Of a stretch of DNA of 64,000 nt, positions 62,545-64,000 are shown piece after piece. The notes under the pieces are model-generated. The model was not told where the DNA came from. It saw nothing but the letters and a program-made list of their open reading frames with translations, and did no database searches. A program made the position numbers and the translations under genes. Location: the NCBI GenBank assembly GCA_030148335.1, contig JASBTQ010000007.1, forward strand, positions 62,001 to 126,000. The letters run 5' to 3'. Origin of the DNA: Allomuricauda sp. (GTDB lineage Bacteria; Bacteroidota; Bacteroidia; Flavobacteriales; Flavobacteriaceae). Position 1 is the first letter of the stretch. Each line of letters opens with the position of its first letter.

Positions 62545-63837
62545 CTAATTTGCATTGACCGATTTGTTCAAACGGTACACAAAAACATAATAGGCAGCCC
62601 CTAACAAAAACAACCATCCACAACTGATGACGATGATCCCTGTAATTGAGGTATGGTAACGCCCCACCAATTGCACATACATGCTGACCATCATACCTCC
62701 ATAGATGCCCCAATTAATGAATTTCCATTTACCCAATACGGGTTTATCCTTCTTTTTCCTGTGTTGGGCCTTTCGTTTTAAGGTGATCCATATTCCGGTC
62801 AGCACCAGTGATGAAATCCCCAAACCCATAAAAAACCAAATGATCTTTGTAGTCAGTCCCCCCCAATACCCAAAGTGAAGGGGGTCGGCAATATCGTTCA
62901 CCCACATGGTAGTGCTTATGGTCTTGGCGTCCTGTACCCCTACCACCTTATAGGTATAGGGGTCGACATACACCCTGTTGGCCCGTTGTCGGACCAAGGG
63001 GACATCGGAGTTCCCCCTCACATACACAGGGCTATGATGATCATTGGGGATGTTCATGTCCTCGGCCCTAAAGTGGGGAATGACCCTTTGGGCCACCTCG
63101 GCGACCCTGTCGTAGTCAATATCATAGGCGAGGTCAATGCTATCCGCATTGGCAGCGATGTGCTCCAGTTTGGGCAGTTTGGGGTTGACCTTTGTTCCCA
63201 CATCGGCCATATTGGTGCGTTCCACAAAATACCATATCCCGGTGATCGAAAACAGGATGGAGAACGGGATGGACCACAGTCCCACCAGCCTATGGAGACT
63301 TCTGAAAAAGACCAATGGCCCTTTTTTTGTTTCAAGAACAAAAAGCTTTCTCCACCATTTTTTATAGAAGCACAAGGCGGTCAAAAAGGAAATCAGCAGA
63401 AGAAAGGCAAAGCTCAATACGACGAAATAGCCGAATTGATAAAAAGGCATGAACAAAAAATAGTGTAGATCCCTAAAAAAGCGTTGAAAGGTGAGGTTGG
63501 CATTCCCTTGTATCTCGCCTGTATATGGATTTGCAAAGACATAGGTCAACCTGCCGTGATCCGTCACATAGATAATGTCGCACAAATAAGGCTCCTCCGT
63601 GCGCATCCAATAGGATACCTGCCCTTTGGGATATTTCTTTTTGAGATTGGCAAGAATGGTATTTCTTTGGGCAAACTCCTTTTGGGGCTTGGCCCTGACC
63701 TCTGAAATAAAGAGCCAATCCATCTCATGGCTCAGGGTTGCCATAGTACCAGAAAAGCATACTATAAAAAATAGTATGCTCAACTGGGTACCGATCCATC
63801 CATGGATCTTAAATAACTTTTTCTTTGACAGTTTCAA
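62545..63837 (-). CDS. PepSY-associated membrane protein, probable metal/siderophore reductase-like
   Basis: A protein of 430 residues with four membrane helices. 'FKIHGWIGTQLSILFFIVCF' is the first helix with its conserved His, 'YFVVLSFAFLLLISFLTALC' the second, 'RSLHRLVGLWSIPFSILFSI' the third, and 'WGGLTTKIIWFFMGLGISSL' begins the C-terminal part. Periplasmic PepSY-like segments ('LPKLEHIAANADSIDLAYD') lie between. The family often accompanies TonB-dependent siderophore receptors and may reduce imported ferric complexes. The TonB receptor tail is encoded directly upstream on the same strand with 2 bp between them. Confidence 0.88.
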   Translation of the reverse strand: MKLSKKKLFKIHGWIGTQLSILFFIVCFSGTMATLSHEMDWLFISEVRAKPQKEFAQRNTILANLKKKYPKGQVSYWMRTEEPYLCDIIYVTDHGRLTYVFANPYTGEIQGNANLTFQRFFRDLHYFLFMPFYQFGYFVVLSFAFLLLISFLTALCFYKKWWRKLFVLETKKGPLVFFRSLHRLVGLWSIPFSILFSITGIWYFVERTNMADVGTKVNPKLPKLEHIAANADSIDLAYDIDYDRVAEVAQRVIPHFRAEDMNIPNDHHSPVYVRGNSDVPLVRQRANRVYVDPYTYKVVGVQDAKTISTTMWVNDIADPLHFGYWGGLTTKIIWFFMGLGISSLVLTGIWITLKRKAQHRKKKDKPVLGKWKFINWGIYGGMMVSMYVQLVGRYHTSITGIIVISCGWLFLLGAAYYVFVYRLNKSVNAN

Positions 63838-63839
63838 GG

Positions 63840-64000
63840 CTAGAACGTATAAGAGACGGTTGCCATCATATTCCGGGGCCTCCCGGGGAAGGCACGCAAA
63901 AAGTCATACCCCCCTACCCAATGGGTCTTGTCAAACACGTTGTTAAAGTTCAATTGGATCTGGAATTTGTCCACTTGGTAGTAAATGGCGGCATTCACCA
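63840..64000 (-). CDS. TonB-dependent receptor, C-terminal fragment (cut by window edge)
   Basis: The last 53 codons of a gene running off the window. The frame reads 'VNAAIYYQVDKFQIQLNFNN', 'VFDKTHWVGGYDFLRAF' and ends 'PRNMMATVSYTF', the closing strands of a TonB-dependent siderophore-type receptor with terminal Phe. It lies 2 bp upstream of the PepSY gene on the same strand, so an iron-uptake pair is likely. Confidence 0.8.
   Translation of the reverse strand, partial: VNAAIYYQVDKFQIQLNFNNVFDKTHWVGGYDFLRAFPGRPRNMMATVSYTF

Noticed and set aside
1..64000. tRNA, rRNA, CRISPR arrays, transposons or prophage
   Set aside because: No cloverleaf, rRNA-like block, repeat-spacer array, transposase or phage structural gene was recognised on either strand.

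Overview
The window reads as chromosome of a marine Flavobacteriia-type Bacteroidota, probably Flavobacteriaceae. The supporting evidence is a SusC/SusD pair with an STN-domain SusC and its own ECF sigma/FecR regulators, many SPII lipoproteins, Bacteroidota-type LuxR and copper-resistance families (HYC_CC_PP, DUF3347), AT-rich intergenic DNA, and start codons without strong Shine-Dalgarno sequences. I see no rRNA, tRNA, CRISPR array or intact insertion sequence.

Layout. (1) 0-3.1 kb, minus strand: an ECF41-type sigma factor with a SnoaL-like tail, an FMN reductase and a small ABM-like protein, ending in a terminator; upstream lies a PAS-LuxR regulator. (2) 3.4-9.1 kb, plus strand: a 52-residue Cys-containing mini-protein, a CPBP membrane protease, a polysaccharide deacetylase, a serine hydrolase lipoprotein, an unknown anchored protein and a seven-repeat FG-GAP propeller. 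(3) 9.4-29.6 kb: a polysaccharide utilization locus for a sulfated glycan. The minus arm has two sulfatases and a formylglycine-generating enzyme. The plus arm has ECF sigma, FecR, SusC, SusD, three sulfatases, a type-B carboxylesterase and a GH3. Three strong hairpins divide the plus arm into regulator, transporter, sulfatase and esterase/GH3 segments. (4) 30-31.6 kb: a small lipoprotein, a DUF1593 protein that seems to have lost its core, and a gene remnant.

(5) 31.6-46.6 kb: assimilatory nitrate reduction. The minus side has a rubredoxin-tailed sulfite-reductase-like protein, a NasA fused to an FAD/NAD reductase and a BFD domain, a NarL-type response regulator, an outer-membrane porin and a NarK transporter. 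The plus side has NirB, NirD, DUF4202, a nitrate-sensor-like histidine kinase and a small unknown protein. The three main promoters (nasA, narK, nirB) each carry a 16-bp TACGTA-N4-TACGTA palindrome (7-2-7 geometry) 27-34 bp before the start codon, so the resident two-component system probably drives all three.

(6) 47.1-59.0 kb, minus strand: a nine-gene copper/silver efflux operon with HYC_CC_PP protein, CusA, TolC, a metal-binding lipoprotein, an AraC regulator with a CxxC metal-binding-like N-terminus, a CopA ATPase, PepSY, DUF305 and CusB. It is flanked by AT-rich DNA. (7) 59.3-62.3 kb, plus strand: an XRE regulator, a VIT-family transporter, and a tightly packed trio of sigma factor, soluble anti-sigma-like protein and a ClpP paralogue. 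(8) 62.5-64.0 kb, minus strand: a PepSY membrane protein and the C-terminus of a TonB-dependent receptor cut by the window edge.

Strongest leads: the sigma/anti-sigma/ClpP trio as a possible intracellular regulated-proteolysis switch; the shared 7-2-7 element of the nitrate genes; the fused nitrate reductase with its rubredoxin-tailed partner; and the hairpins inside the PUL operon. All calls come from reading the sequence and from memory of the families. No search was run.
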